From positions 62,001 to 126,000 of the forward strand of contig NZ_JBNLIA010000015.1 of the NCBI RefSeq assembly GCF_050122995.1: a stretch of 64,000 nt of DNA, given 5' to 3'. A program made the translations under genes and the position numbers. Origin of the DNA: Haloparvum alkalitolerans (GTDB lineage Archaea > Halobacteriota > Halobacteria > Halobacteriales > Haloferacaceae). The notes beneath the pieces are model-generated. The model saw only the letters and a program-made list of their open reading frames with translations. It had not been told where the DNA came from and made no database searches. Position 1 is the first letter of the stretch; every line of letters begins with the position of its first letter. Positions 50,816-60,079 of this stretch are shown piece by piece.

Positions 50816-51721
50816 ATGGCGGACAATGGGACCGAGGGGGACGACGTGGCCGGCGGCGCTTCCTCCCCGCCGGCGACCGGCAACAGCGAGGCCATCGCCG
50901 CGGCGTTCGCCGACGGGCCGGCGTTCATCCCGTATCTCGCGGTCGGCGACCCGAGCTACGAGGCCTCGCTGGCGTACGTCGAGGCGCTCGACCGCGGCGG
51001 CGCGGACGTCATCGAGCTGGGGCTCCCCTTCTCGGAGCCGGTCGCGGAGGGACCGACGATTCAGGGCGCGGTCGTCCGCGCGCTGGAGGCGGGGATGACC
51101 CCCGACCGCTTCTTCGCGTTCGTCGAGGCGGTCGAGACCGACGCGCCGCTGGTCTGTATGACCTACTACAACCTGATCTACCAGTACGGCGACGAGCAGG
51201 GACCGCGCCCCTTCGTCGAGCGGGCGGCCGCGGTCGGGCTCGAGGGGCTCGTCGTCCCCGACCTCCCCGCGGAGGAGGCGGACCCCCTGCGCGCGGCCTG
51301 CGACGAGTTCGGCCTCGACCTGGTGTTCATCGTCGCGCCGACCACCCGCGGCGAGCGACTGGAGCGGATCATGGACCGCGTCTCCGGCTACGTCTACGTG
51401 CAGGCGCGGCTCGGCACCACGGGCGCGAAGGCGGACGTCTCCGACCAGACGGAGGAGAGCCTCGCGCGGCTCTCCGACTGGGACGTGCCCAAGGCGGTCG
51501 GCTTCGGCATCTCGGCGGGCGACCACGCCGAGCGCATCGTCGCCGCCGGCGCGGACGGCATCATCGTCGGCTCCGCGCTCGTCGACATCGTCGCCGAGGG
51601 GGCCGAGAAGGACCTGCCCGTCGAGGAGGTCGCCGACCGACTGGAGGCGCTCTCGCGCGAACTCGCGGCCGGCGCTGAACGCGGGTACGAGCAACGGTCG
51701 CCGTCACCGGAAGCCCGATAG
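50816..51721 (+). CDS. trpA: Tryptophan synthase alpha subunit
   Basis: A 301-residue TIM barrel releasing indole. The catalytic Glu is in VIELGLPFSEP. In most TrpA proteins this runs into DPLADGP, with the catalytic Asp in ADGP; here it reads FSEPVAEGPTIQ, so the Asp is replaced by Glu. The phosphate loop includes GFGISAGDHAERI near 225. N-terminal 25 residues are a linker. Last gene of the trp operon; the gap to the next gene is 103 bases. Confidence 0.95.
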   Translation: MADNGTEGDDVAGGASSPPATGNSEAIAAAFADGPAFIPYLAVGDPSYEASLAYVEALDRGGADVIELGLPFSEPVAEGPTIQGAVVRALEAGMTPDRFFAFVEAVETDAPLVCMTYYNLIYQYGDEQGPRPFVERAAAVGLEGLVVPDLPAEEADPLRAACDEFGLDLVFIVAPTTRGERLERIMDRVSGYVYVQARLGTTGAKADVSDQTEESLARLSDWDVPKAVGFGISAGDHAERIVAAGADGIIVGSALVDIVAEGAEKDLPVEEVADRLEALSRELAAGAERGYEQRSPSPEAR

Positions 51722-51824
51722 CGTCGCACCGAACGAAAGCCACTTATCCGCGTTTGCCACAGTCTCACACAACCGACCGTCGGAGGCCCCGGCGGACTCA
51801 CCGCGACACACACCAGCACACACC

Positions 51825-52616
51825 ATGACAGCAGGACTCTCCGCACGACTCGAGCGCATCTCCACGAACGACCGCTACCTCATCGTCCCGATGGACCACG
51901 GGATCACCATGGGCGCCGTCACCGGGCTCAAGGACATCGAAGCCACCATCGACGGCGTCACCAGCGGCGGCGCGGACGCGGTGCTCACCCAGAAGGGCAT
52001 CGCCGACCGCGTCCACCCGAACAAGAACGACGCCGGCTACATCGTCCACGCGAACGCGTCGACGACCATCGGCCCCGACGAGCAGGACAAACGCGTCACG
52101 GCTACCGCCGAGGAGGCGGTCCGCGCGGGCGCCGACGCCGTCTCCTTCCACATCAACGTCGGCTCCGACTACGAGCCGAAACAGATCGAGGACCTGGCGG
52201 AGCTGACCGACGACGCCGACCGGCTCGGACTCCCGGTGCTCGCGATGGCGTACGCCCGCGGACCGGGCGTCGAAGGCGACGACCCCGAGGCGCTGGGCCA
52301 CGCCGTCCGGCTCGCAGAGGAACTGGGCGCCGACGTGGTGAAGACGGGCTACTCCGGCGACGGCGACTCCTTCCAGCACGTCTGCGAGTCGACGCGGCTT
52401 CCGGTCGTCATCGCCGGCGGCTCGAAGGGGACCGACCGCGAGACCGTGGAAATGGTCCGCGGCGCGATGGACGGCGGCGCCGCGGGCGTCTCGATGGGCC
52501 GGTCGATCTTCCAGCACGAGAAGCCCGAGGCCATCGCGCGCGCCGTCAGCGCCGTCGTTCACGAAGATCGCGACGTCGAAGACGCGCTGCGGGCGGCCGG
52601 GCTGGTCGAGGCGTAA
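51825..52616 (+). CDS. 2-amino-3,7-dideoxy-D-threo-hept-6-ulosonate synthase (ADHS)
   Basis: A 263-residue class I aldolase-like enzyme. It has LIVPMDHGITMGAVTGL near 18-34, SFHINVGSDYE near 108, VVKTGYSGDGD near 173 (Schiff-base Lys) and VVIAGGSKGT near 192. It makes the precursor of dehydroquinate in the archaeal shikimate route, feeding DHQ synthase II (54182). The trp operon upstream shares this aromatic context; the short repeat-free leader has its own promoter. Confidence 0.93.
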   Translation: MTAGLSARLERISTNDRYLIVPMDHGITMGAVTGLKDIEATIDGVTSGGADAVLTQKGIADRVHPNKNDAGYIVHANASTTIGPDEQDKRVTATAEEAVRAGADAVSFHINVGSDYEPKQIEDLAELTDDADRLGLPVLAMAYARGPGVEGDDPEALGHAVRLAEELGADVVKTGYSGDGDSFQHVCESTRLPVVIAGGSKGTDRETVEMVRGAMDGGAAGVSMGRSIFQHEKPEAIARAVSAVVHEDRDVEDALRAAGLVEA

Positions 52617-52745
52617 CCGCGCGTTACGACACGTTTTACGGCTTCCGAGCGGCGTCGCGGAGCGGTCGCGCTGTCGGGGCGCTGTCGCGGCGCCGTCGCC
52701 GCACCGGCCGCCGCGTTTTTGTCGCGCCCGGCCGCCGGACGACTC

Positions 52746-53528
52746 ATGGTTCGGTTCGACTTCGACGGCGAGGTGGCGGTGGTGACCGGCGGCGCCTCGG
52801 GCATCGGGCGCGCGACCGCGAAGCGCCTCGGCGCGGCGGGCGCGTTCGTCGTCGTGGCCGACCGCCGCGAGGCGCCGAAGGACGTGAACGCCGAGACGTC
52901 GACCCACGAGGCGGTCCGCGAGGCGGGCGGCGACGCGGTGTTCGTCGAGTGCGACGTGGCGGACCCGGGAGAAATCGGCGACGTGATCGAGGCGGCCCGC
53001 GCCGAGGGGGGCGTCGACGTGCTGGTGAACAACGCCGCCGAGTACGTCTCGGACCCCCTGCTGGAGCACTCGACGGGCGACCTGGACCGTCTCTACGAGA
53101 CCAACGTCCGCGGCTACTTCGCGGGGACGAAGGCGGCCGCCGAGGACATGGTCCGGCGGGGCGAGCCGGGGCGGATCGTCAACGTCGCGTCGATCAGCGC
53201 CCGGTTCGCACAGCACGACCAGGCGGGCTACGACCTGACGAAGGCGGCCGTCGAGATGCTCACCCGGAACGCGGCGCTGGAACTGGCCGACCACGGGATC
53301 CGCGTCAACGCGGTCGCGCCCGGCCAGATCGCCACCGAGTTCTTCGAGGGCTGGACCGAGGAGGCGGTCGAGGGCGCCCGCGAGGACGCGTTCCTCAAGC
53401 CGGTCCCGCTCGGCCGCGCCGGTCACCCCGAGGACATCGCCGGACCGATCCTGTTCCTCGCCAGCGACGCCGCAGGGTACGTCACCGGCGAGTCGCTGTA
53501 CGTCGACGGGGGCTGGTCCTGCTGTTGA
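52746..53528 (+). CDS. SDR-family oxidoreductase
   Basis: A 260-residue short-chain dehydrogenase. NAD(P) loop TGGASGIGRA near 14-23, NNAA near 98, catalytic Ser in NVASISARFAQ, Tyr and Lys in YDLTKAAVEM near 170, and PGQIATEFF near 200. Substrate is unknown. It lies between the two aromatic-pathway genes but SDRs are too general for a pathway call. The 130-base gap upstream is GC-rich with no feature beyond a TTTTTG box near 52718. Confidence 0.9.
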   Translation: MVRFDFDGEVAVVTGGASGIGRATAKRLGAAGAFVVVADRREAPKDVNAETSTHEAVREAGGDAVFVECDVADPGEIGDVIEAARAEGGVDVLVNNAAEYVSDPLLEHSTGDLDRLYETNVRGYFAGTKAAAEDMVRRGEPGRIVNVASISARFAQHDQAGYDLTKAAVEMLTRNAALELADHGIRVNAVAPGQIATEFFEGWTEEAVEGAREDAFLKPVPLGRAGHPEDIAGPILFLASDAAGYVTGESLYVDGGWSCC

Positions 53529-53630
53529 ACGGGAGCGGCGGTGACTGCGCGTTTGCGGGGTGAGCGTCGGGCCGGTCGTCGGGAGAGAGTTCCGGCGCTC
53601 GTGGGTCCTGTTACTGTGCTCGACGGCACC

Positions 53631-54029
53631 ACCCAGAAAGCCCCAGCCGGCTCTCCCTCATACAGAAATCGTTCTGTCGTAGATCCTGCTGATCTGGACA
53701 GCAACACCCAGAAAGCCCCAGCCGGCTCTCCCTCATACAGAAATCGTTCTGTCGTAGATCCTGCTGATCTGGACAGCAACACCCAGAAAGCCCCCAGCCG
53801 GCTCGACCCGCCGGGCCTCGCTGCGCGCTCGCGTCTCTCCGCAACACCCGACGCGAGTGCTTGCGTCGTCCGGGCGGGATCGAGCCGGCTGCCCCTTTCA
53901 GTCCCGCCCCGCACCGCGACCGCAGCCTCGCGCCTCCCCAGCCTCGCCGCGGCCGCGGTCGCGCGACCGCACCGCGCTGCTGCGCGACCGCGACTGCGGG
54001 CTCCCTCGCGCGCGTTTCTCGCGCGCGCC
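53631..54029 (+). repeat. Structured intergenic element, copy 3 (plus orientation)
   Basis: Two identical 75-base units, 53631-53705 and 53706-53780, each start ACCCAGAAAGCCCC and include ACAGAA-ATCG-TTCTGT, a 6-base hairpin. A third, partial unit at 53781 leads into the main stem: AGCCGGCTCGA (53796-53806) pairs with TCGAGCCGGCT (53880-53890), and GAAAG (53786-53790) with CTTTC (53895-53899). Box B CCCCTTTCAGTCC is 53892-53904; CCTCCCCAGCCTC begins at 53933. Then an 11-base stem (53954-53964 with 53982-53992) and a CGCGCGCG stem (54007-54014 with 54020-54027). It sits between the SDR gene and DHQ synthase II; the reading frames crossing it do not look coding. Confidence 0.85.
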
Positions 54030-54181
54030 GACAGCACAGCACCGCCACAGCACCGCCCCAGCGCCGCCACAGCACCGCCCCAGCGCCGCCCACGGCCCGT
54101 CCCAGCACCACCACAGCATCCCGGCCGCACCGGCCTGCACCTTCCGCAGTTTTGAAGCCGCGCGGCCGCGACTCTTCGGTA

Positions 54182-55354
54182 ATGACGCGTACCGTCTGGG
54201 TCAAGGCCGACGACGCCGTCGGCGACTGGGAGGACCGGAAGCGGCGGATCACCGCGGGCATCGAGGCCGGCGTCGACTGGGTGCTCGTGGACGAGGGGGA
54301 CGTCTCCCGGGTCCGCGAGCTGGGCGACGTGAACGTAGCGGCGTTCCGCTCGGACGCGGACGTGGTCGACGCGGCCGAGCCCGAGGGGGAGGCGGACCTC
54401 TACTTCGTCGGCAAGGACAGCGAGGGCGACGGCACCATCGACCTGCCCGATGACTTCTCCGGCTCCGCGGACCTGACGACGCTCCGGCGGCGCGACGACC
54501 GCGCGCAGGGCGCGTACGTCCGGATCCTCGACACCGAGTACGAGGCGTTCGCGGAGGAGGCCGCGGCCGAGGCCGACTACACCGTCGTCATCGGCGAGGA
54601 CTGGACGATCATCCCGCTGGAGAACCTGATCGCCCGCGTCGGCGAGGAGACGCACCTGATCGCGGGCGCGACCACCGCCGCCGAGGCCCGGACGGCCTTC
54701 GAGACGCTGGAGACCGGCGCCGACGGCGTCCTGATCGACTCGGACTCCCCGGACGAGATCCGCGGGGCCGTGGAGGCCCGCGACGCCGCCGAGCGCGAGC
54801 AGCTGGAGCTCACCTACGCCGAGGTGCTGGAAGTGGAGCCGACCGGCATGGCCGACCGCGTCTGCATCGACACCGGTAGCCTGCTCGACCACGACGAGGG
54901 GATGCTCGTCGGGTCGATGTCGCGCGGCCTCTTCTTCGTCCACGCCGAGACCGCGGAGTCGCCGTACGTCGCCTCCCGCCCGTTCCGGGTCAACGCCGGT
55001 GCGGTCCACGCGTACGTCCGCACGCCCGACGGCGGCACGAAGTACCTCGCGGAGCTGCAGTCCGGCGACGACGTGCAGGTCGTCGACACCGAGGGGCACA
55101 CCCGCGAGGCCATCGTCGGCCGCGTGAAGATCGAGAAACGGCCCATGTTCCGCGTCGAGGCCGAGGTCGAGACCGCGGAGGGGACCGACCGCGTCGAGAC
55201 GCTGCTCCAGAACGCCGAGACGATCAAGGTCCCGACCCGCGGGGGCCGCGTCGCGGTCACGGACCTGGAGCCGGGCGACGAGGTGCTCTGCTACTACGAG
55301 GACGTGGCGCGGCACTTCGGCGAGACCGTCGAGGAGTCGATCATCGAGAAGTAG
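54182..55354 (+). CDS. 3-dehydroquinate synthase II
   Basis: A 390-residue archaeal DHQ synthase II, which converts the ADHS product to dehydroquinate with NAD. Typical stretches are RTVWVKADDAVGDWEDRK at the start, DWTIIPLENLIA near 140, MLVGSMSRGLFFVHAET near 242, and GRVKIEKRPMFRVEAE near 316. It ends with a beta domain. It starts just after the repeat element at 53.6-54.0 kb, with its own promoter in the last 150 bases. Confidence 0.94.
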   Translation: MTRTVWVKADDAVGDWEDRKRRITAGIEAGVDWVLVDEGDVSRVRELGDVNVAAFRSDADVVDAAEPEGEADLYFVGKDSEGDGTIDLPDDFSGSADLTTLRRRDDRAQGAYVRILDTEYEAFAEEAAAEADYTVVIGEDWTIIPLENLIARVGEETHLIAGATTAAEARTAFETLETGADGVLIDSDSPDEIRGAVEARDAAEREQLELTYAEVLEVEPTGMADRVCIDTGSLLDHDEGMLVGSMSRGLFFVHAETAESPYVASRPFRVNAGAVHAYVRTPDGGTKYLAELQSGDDVQVVDTEGHTREAIVGRVKIEKRPMFRVEAEVETAEGTDRVETLLQNAETIKVPTRGGRVAVTDLEPGDEVLCYYEDVARHFGETVEESIIEK

Positions 55355-55408
55355 CGCCGCGAACCGCGGACGAAATCCGTTTCACCCCCCGTCGCCAATT
55401 TGGTGCAC

Positions 55409-56122
55409 ATGGACCGCGAGACCGCCGTCGACCGCGCGGCGTCCGTCGTGGAGACGGTCGCGACCGAGACGATGCCCGTCCCCGTCCGGGAGGTGTGGGT
55501 GTACGGCGACGTGGCGCTCGGGCTCGACCCCGTCGAGCGCCTCGACGTGTACGTGACCAAGGACGTGCTGTTCGGCGGCGGCCGGAGCGGCGCCGGTGCG
55601 GCGGCGACGGCGGGCGGCGACGCGTCGGCGACGGCGGGCGACGACGGCGCCGCCGACGCGACTGACTTCGAGGCCGAGTACGGCGTGAAGGGGATCGACA
55701 GCACCGTCCGCGCGGAGTGGGCGGCCGCCCACCCCGAGTGGATCCGGGCGAGCGACAACGGCTACGCGGCGCCCGAGAAGTGCCTGGCCGCCCACCTGCT
55801 CGACGGGGTCACGGAGCCGGTCCACCTCGAGGTGTGCAACACGGGCTTCGGCGACAACGTGACCCAGCGGCTCCGCGGCGCGCTCGCGCGCGAGGCGTAC
55901 GACGAGGTGCTCGACCCCCGCGGCGTCTGCCTGTGGGCGGAGGGGCAACGCGACCCGGAGGCGTTCGAGAAGCTTCGCGAGGGGTCGTTCGCCATGCCGA
56001 CACTCGAGGCGGCACTCGAGGGGATGGGCGCCGACCCCGAGGCGGCGGCCGCGGCCGCCGAGGCCGTGACCGCCGAACGCGCGGAGAGCGAGGGGACCTC
56101 GGTGCGCGGCGACGTGGTCTGA
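55409..56122 (+). CDS. Conserved haloarchaeal protein (DUF7095-like)
   Basis: A 237-residue soluble acidic protein. MPVPVREVWVYGDVALGLDP near 24 and RLDVYVTKDVLF near 45 look like a nucleotidyltransferase-type start but no active-site triad is clear. An Ala/Gly/Asp low-complexity insert lies at 62-90. The later segment ASDNGYAAPEKCLAAHLL near 115 is conserved-looking. From memory the family is DUF7095; function is unknown. Confidence 0.72.
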   Translation: MDRETAVDRAASVVETVATETMPVPVREVWVYGDVALGLDPVERLDVYVTKDVLFGGGRSGAGAAATAGGDASATAGDDGAADATDFEAEYGVKGIDSTVRAEWAAAHPEWIRASDNGYAAPEKCLAAHLLDGVTEPVHLEVCNTGFGDNVTQRLRGALAREAYDEVLDPRGVCLWAEGQRDPEAFEKLREGSFAMPTLEAALEGMGADPEAAAAAAEAVTAERAESEGTSVRGDVV

Positions 56123-56166
56123 GACGGGACCTCTGAGCCTCCGAGTGGTCCAAAAACCGCCGGCCC

Positions 56167-57972
56167 TCAGACGTGTTCGTCGAGGAACTCCACGACCGCG
56201 CGGTACGCCTCCTTGCGGTTCTCCAGCTTCGAGAAGCCGTGGCCCTCGTCCTCGAAGATCAACTTCCGGACCGGCACGTCCTGCTCGCGGGCGCCCTCGA
56301 CGATGCGCTCGGCCTCGCCGACCGGGACGCGCGGGTCGTTCGCGCCGTGGAGGACGAACAGCGGCGCGGCGATGCGGTCGACGTTGTTGACCGGCGAGAT
56401 GGACTCCAGGAACTCGCGGTCCGCCTCGAGGCTGCCGTACTCGGCCTCGCGCAGGGAGCGGCGCCAGTCGCCGGTGTTCTCGAGGAAGGTGACGAAGTTC
56501 GCGATGCCGACCACGTCGACCCCCGCGGCCCACAGGTCGGGGTACTCCGTCATCGCCGCCAGCACCATGAACCCGCCGTAGGAGCCGCCCATCGCCACGA
56601 CGCGGTCGCGGTCGACCTCGGGGTGGTCGTGGAGCCACTCGACGCCGGCGCGCACGTCCTGCACCGAGTCCATGCGCTTCTCCACGTCGTCGAGGGCGGC
56701 GTACGCCTTCCCGTAGCCCGACGACCCCCGGACGTTCGGCTCGAACACCGCGTAGCCGTGGTTGAGCAGGTACTGCGTCACGCCCGCGAAGGAGGGCCGG
56801 CGCTGTGACTCCGGCCCGCCGTGGACGTCCACGACGACCGGGTAGCCGCCCTCGGGCGGCTCCGTCTCCGGCACCGAGAAGAACGCCGGGATCTCGCGGC
56901 CGTCGAACGTCGGGTAGCGCACGAGTTCCGGCGCCACGAACGTCTCCGGCGGGATGCCGGCGGTGGAGGCGTTCGTCCACCGCTCCGTCTCGCCGGTGGT
57001 CGTCTCCACGACGTAGACGTTCCCGTTGGTCCCCCGACCCGAGGCGGAGACGGCGAAGCGGTCGCCCTCGGGGCCCCAGCTCACGCCGCCGGCGACGCCC
57101 TCGGGGAGGTCCGGGTCGGGAAGTTCGTCGATCCGGTCGGGCGCGACGAGTTCGCCGACCGTCAGCTCCGTGTACCCCTCGACGTTTCGAGAGTAGACCA
57201 GGCGGCGCGAGTCCTCGTCGACCGAGACGCCGTCGACGTTCCACTCGCCGCCGGCCGCGACGACGTCCCACTCGCCCGTTTCGAGGTCCAGCCGCTCCAG
57301 TCGGAGGGTGTCGGAGTCGCGGTCGGTGACGCAGTAGACCGCCTCGCCGTCGGGACCCCACTCGGCGCTCCCGTAGCGTACGTCGCCCTCGTGGGGCGTG
57401 AGGTGGCGGAGCTCGCCGCTCGCCACGTCGAGCGCGTGGAGGTCCTGGTCGAACGAGGAGTGGGCCTCGACCACGAGCAGGCGGTCGTCGCTCGGCGACC
57501 ACCCGGCCAGCGAGAGCCAGCCGTCGCCCTCGTACACGAGGTCCGCGTCGCTCCCGGTCTCCGCGCTACCCTGCACGTACACGTCGAAGACGGCCTCGTC
57601 GCGGCGGTTCGAGGCGAACGCGAACCGGTCGCCCTCGCTCGCCCAGCCGCCCCACCGGTGTTTCGCCTCGGGGCGCTCCGTGAGGTTCGTGACGGTCCCG
57701 GTCGCGTAGTCGAGGCGGTACAGCTGCGCGCGCTCGTTGCCGCCCTCGTCCATGCCGAAGACAGCTTCGTCGCGCTCCGGCGAAGCGTCCACGAAGGCGA
57801 CGCGGTCCTCGAAGAAGGTGTGCTGGTCGGGCCACGCCTCGGGCGCGTCGAGCGACCAGACCTGCGAGGTGCCGGTCGTGTCGATCAGGAACGAGAGCCG
57901 GCCGTCGGGACCGAGGCTGGCTCCGCCGGCGCTGCGGACGTTGAGGTAGCGGTCGACGTCGTACTGCTCCAT
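56167..57972 (-). CDS. S9 family peptidase (prolyl oligopeptidase-like)
   Basis: A 601-residue cytoplasmic serine peptidase. The N-terminal 330 residues form a beta-propeller (TolB-like repeats such as GSAEWGPDGEAVYCVTD). The C-terminal alpha/beta hydrolase has the nucleophile in MGGSYGGFMVLA near 460, Asp in HGANDPRVPV near 543, and His in EDEGHGFSK near 575. It probably degrades short peptides. Convergent with the DUF7095 gene, which is only 44 bases away. Confidence 0.92.
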   Translation of the reverse strand: MEQYDVDRYLNVRSAGGASLGPDGRLSFLIDTTGTSQVWSLDAPEAWPDQHTFFEDRVAFVDASPERDEAVFGMDEGGNERAQLYRLDYATGTVTNLTERPEAKHRWGGWASEGDRFAFASNRRDEAVFDVYVQGSAETGSDADLVYEGDGWLSLAGWSPSDDRLLVVEAHSSFDQDLHALDVASGELRHLTPHEGDVRYGSAEWGPDGEAVYCVTDRDSDTLRLERLDLETGEWDVVAAGGEWNVDGVSVDEDSRRLVYSRNVEGYTELTVGELVAPDRIDELPDPDLPEGVAGGVSWGPEGDRFAVSASGRGTNGNVYVVETTTGETERWTNASTAGIPPETFVAPELVRYPTFDGREIPAFFSVPETEPPEGGYPVVVDVHGGPESQRRPSFAGVTQYLLNHGYAVFEPNVRGSSGYGKAYAALDDVEKRMDSVQDVRAGVEWLHDHPEVDRDRVVAMGGSYGGFMVLAAMTEYPDLWAAGVDVVGIANFVTFLENTGDWRRSLREAEYGSLEADREFLESISPVNNVDRIAAPLFVLHGANDPRVPVGEAERIVEGAREQDVPVRKLIFEDEGHGFSKLENRKEAYRAVVEFLDEHV

Positions 57973-58147
57973 GCGACCGCTTCGCTCGCCCGGGGCAAAC
58001 CCCTTCGGGTGGGCGAGGGTGCGACCGCCTTTCGAACGGAGGCGGCCGTCGGGGACCGTCGCCGACGGGCGCCTCATCCCGCGGTCGACCGAAACCGCGT
58101 CGCCGGAACCGCCGGCATTTATGTCGGGGCACGCGGTTGGCTCGGGC

Positions 58148-59200
58148 ATGCGCGTCGCGTTCGTCTCGCTGTTCACTCCCCACCACGGGGAGACGCCCGC
58201 CCGGACCCGGACGCGACGGTTCGCCCGCCTGCTCGCCGACCGCGGCCACCGCGTGACGTGGCTGTGCGCGCAGTGGTGGGGCGGCGACCACGACGCCTTC
58301 GAGGAGGACGGGATCACCTACCGGCGAGTGACCCGGGAGCCGGCGCCCGCCCGCTTCGTCGCGACACTGCCGTCGGCGCTCCGCCGGGCGAGCCCCGAGC
58401 TCGTCCACGCGGTCAACAGTCCGCCCGGCGGCGCGGTCGCGGCGGAGCTCGCGGGGCGGCTCCTCCGCGTCCCGGTCGTCGTCGACTGGTGGGACGACCG
58501 CCCGACGGACGCCGCGGGCCGCTACCGGCTCGCCGCCCGCGGCGCGGACGCCGTCCTCACGCCCGCGAGGACCGTCAGAACCCGGGTGTGGGAACACGGC
58601 GCGAGCGACGACGCGGTGACGGTGGTCCCCGAGAGCGTCGACTTCGACGCGGTCCGCGACGCGCCGGTCGACGACCGCTTCGACCTGGTCTACTCCAGGC
58701 GGATCGACCGGCACGCCAACGTGGAGACGTTCCTGCTCGGACTCGCGGAGCTCCGCGGCCGCGACTGGAACGCGGCGGTGATCGGCGACGGACCCGAGCG
58801 TGCCGCCGCCGAACGCACCGCGAGCGACCTCCGGATCGACGACCGCGTGACGTTCCTCGGCGACCTGCCCGTCGCGGAGCGGATCCCCCTCTTCCGCGGC
58901 GCGCACGTCGCGGCGTGGACCGCCACGCGCGAGACGTTTGCGGTCGACCTCCTGCGCGCGCTCGCCTGCGGCTGCGTCGGCCTCGTGGAGTACCAGGCCG
59001 GCTCCAGCGCGCACGAACTGGTGGAGGGGCGCGAGCGGTCGAGCCTGGTCACCAGCCCCGCGGAACTCGCGGCGGAGATCACCGACGCGAGCGCGCTCGA
59101 CCACCGGACCGTCGACGAGACGTACGCCGAGTACGACCACGGCGCGGTGCTTGAGACGGTTCTGGAACGGTACCGGTCGCTGCTGAACGGGGAGTCCTGA
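58148..59200 (+). CDS. Glycosyltransferase family 4
   Basis: A 350-residue GT-B enzyme. N-terminal domain with MRVAFVSLFTPHHGETPA and WWGGDHDAFEEDG; C-terminal domain with AAVIGDGPERAAAERTA near 212 and the donor-site region FRGAHVAAWTATRETFAVDLLRAL split around 260-280. The acceptor and donor are not evident. Divergent from the S9 peptidase across a 175-base gap that holds an inverted repeat (CTCGCCC with GGGCGAG near 57988-58018). Confidence 0.85.
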   Translation: MRVAFVSLFTPHHGETPARTRTRRFARLLADRGHRVTWLCAQWWGGDHDAFEEDGITYRRVTREPAPARFVATLPSALRRASPELVHAVNSPPGGAVAAELAGRLLRVPVVVDWWDDRPTDAAGRYRLAARGADAVLTPARTVRTRVWEHGASDDAVTVVPESVDFDAVRDAPVDDRFDLVYSRRIDRHANVETFLLGLAELRGRDWNAAVIGDGPERAAAERTASDLRIDDRVTFLGDLPVAERIPLFRGAHVAAWTATRETFAVDLLRALACGCVGLVEYQAGSSAHELVEGRERSSLVTSPAELAAEITDASALDHRTVDETYAEYDHGAVLETVLERYRSLLNGES

Positions 59201-59239
59201 CCGAAGGCAGAGATCGGCTTCTCGGCGCGACGAGACGGC

Positions 59240-59854
59240 CTACTGGGCCGCGCCGCCGTCGCCGCCGTAGCTGATGAAGAAGAACGCGAGCCCGAGCGTC
59301 GCGACCATCGCGATGAACGTCGCCACGCCGAGCGCCTTCGCGGCGTCGGGGATGAAGACGGCGTTCGACTCGCCGCCGCCCGTGTCCACCGTCGGGATGT
59401 CGCTGCCGACCGCGAGCCCGCCGTGCATCCCGACCTGCTGGTGAGGGTCACACTGGTAGTGGGTGATCCCCACGTCTTCCTCGCTGGTCTCGTACTCGAA
59501 GGTGTGGCCCTCCTCGCCGACGATCTCGCTCTGGAATGACGCCGGCCCCTCGACCGCGTGCACGTTGTGGTCGCCGCCCGCGCCAGTCCACTCCCAGACG
59601 ATCGTCGTCCCGGGGTCGACCCAGATCTTGGTCGGGTCGAACGCCAGCCCGTCGCCGGCACCGACCGAGACCGTCACTTCGTCCTGTCCGCGGGCGTCCT
59701 GGTAGCTGTTGACGTTGCCCTCGGTCGCGCTCGGCCAGTCGGGCTCCTCCTCCTGAGCGGCCGCCGTGCCGCTCGCGCCGACCGCCGCGCCCGCCGCCGC
59801 GGCCCCGCCGGCAGTCCGCATAAACCTGCGCCGGGAGACGTCGTCCGTACTCAT
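59240..59854 (-). CDS. Second halocyanin-domain protein, Tat-exported
   Basis: A 204-residue blue copper protein closely similar to that at 22825. Tat signal SRRRFMRTAGG near 7-17; copper ligands in GGDHNVHAVEG and HYQCDPHQQVGMHG (Cys, His, Met). A C-terminal helix (about 178-198) anchors it. It differs mainly in the C-terminal linker. It may carry electrons between the bc and oxidase complexes, or replace the other under different conditions. The 225 bases before it hold a TATA-like GATAAATG, on the minus strand. Confidence 0.92.
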   Translation of the reverse strand: MSTDDVSRRRFMRTAGGAAAAGAAVGASGTAAAQEEEPDWPSATEGNVNSYQDARGQDEVTVSVGAGDGLAFDPTKIWVDPGTTIVWEWTGAGGDHNVHAVEGPASFQSEIVGEEGHTFEYETSEEDVGITHYQCDPHQQVGMHGGLAVGSDIPTVDTGGGESNAVFIPDAAKALGVATFIAMVATLGLAFFFISYGGDGGAAQ

Positions 59855-60079
59855 ACCTCCCGGTTGGCGACGCCCCGTAGTGAATACTTTGGTTCGCCGC
59901 TCGGACCGCTCCGGTCATTTATCACCCATGACGCGGCGAACCCGCCCCGTGACCTGAACGGAGTCCTCGGCGCGTCGAGGCGGTCGCGCGGCGCGCCGCC
60001 GGGGACGCGGAGCGGTGCGCCGCCTGTTCGCCATCGTCGAGCGGCGCCGCCGGAGCGCCGCGGCCGACCCGTGCCGGTC

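Noticed and set aside
48680..51694. A 1004-residue open frame on the minus strand, antisense to trpCBA
   Set aside because: Very high GC with G/C at third positions leaves the opposite strand open. The translation is repetitive in Arg, Val, Asp and His with no domain, while the plus-strand trp genes are clear.
57988..58018. Hairpin between the S9 peptidase and glycosyltransferase genes as a terminator
   Set aside because: Both genes are divergent there, so termination is not expected, and archaeal terminators rarely use hairpins. Left as an unexplained inverted repeat.
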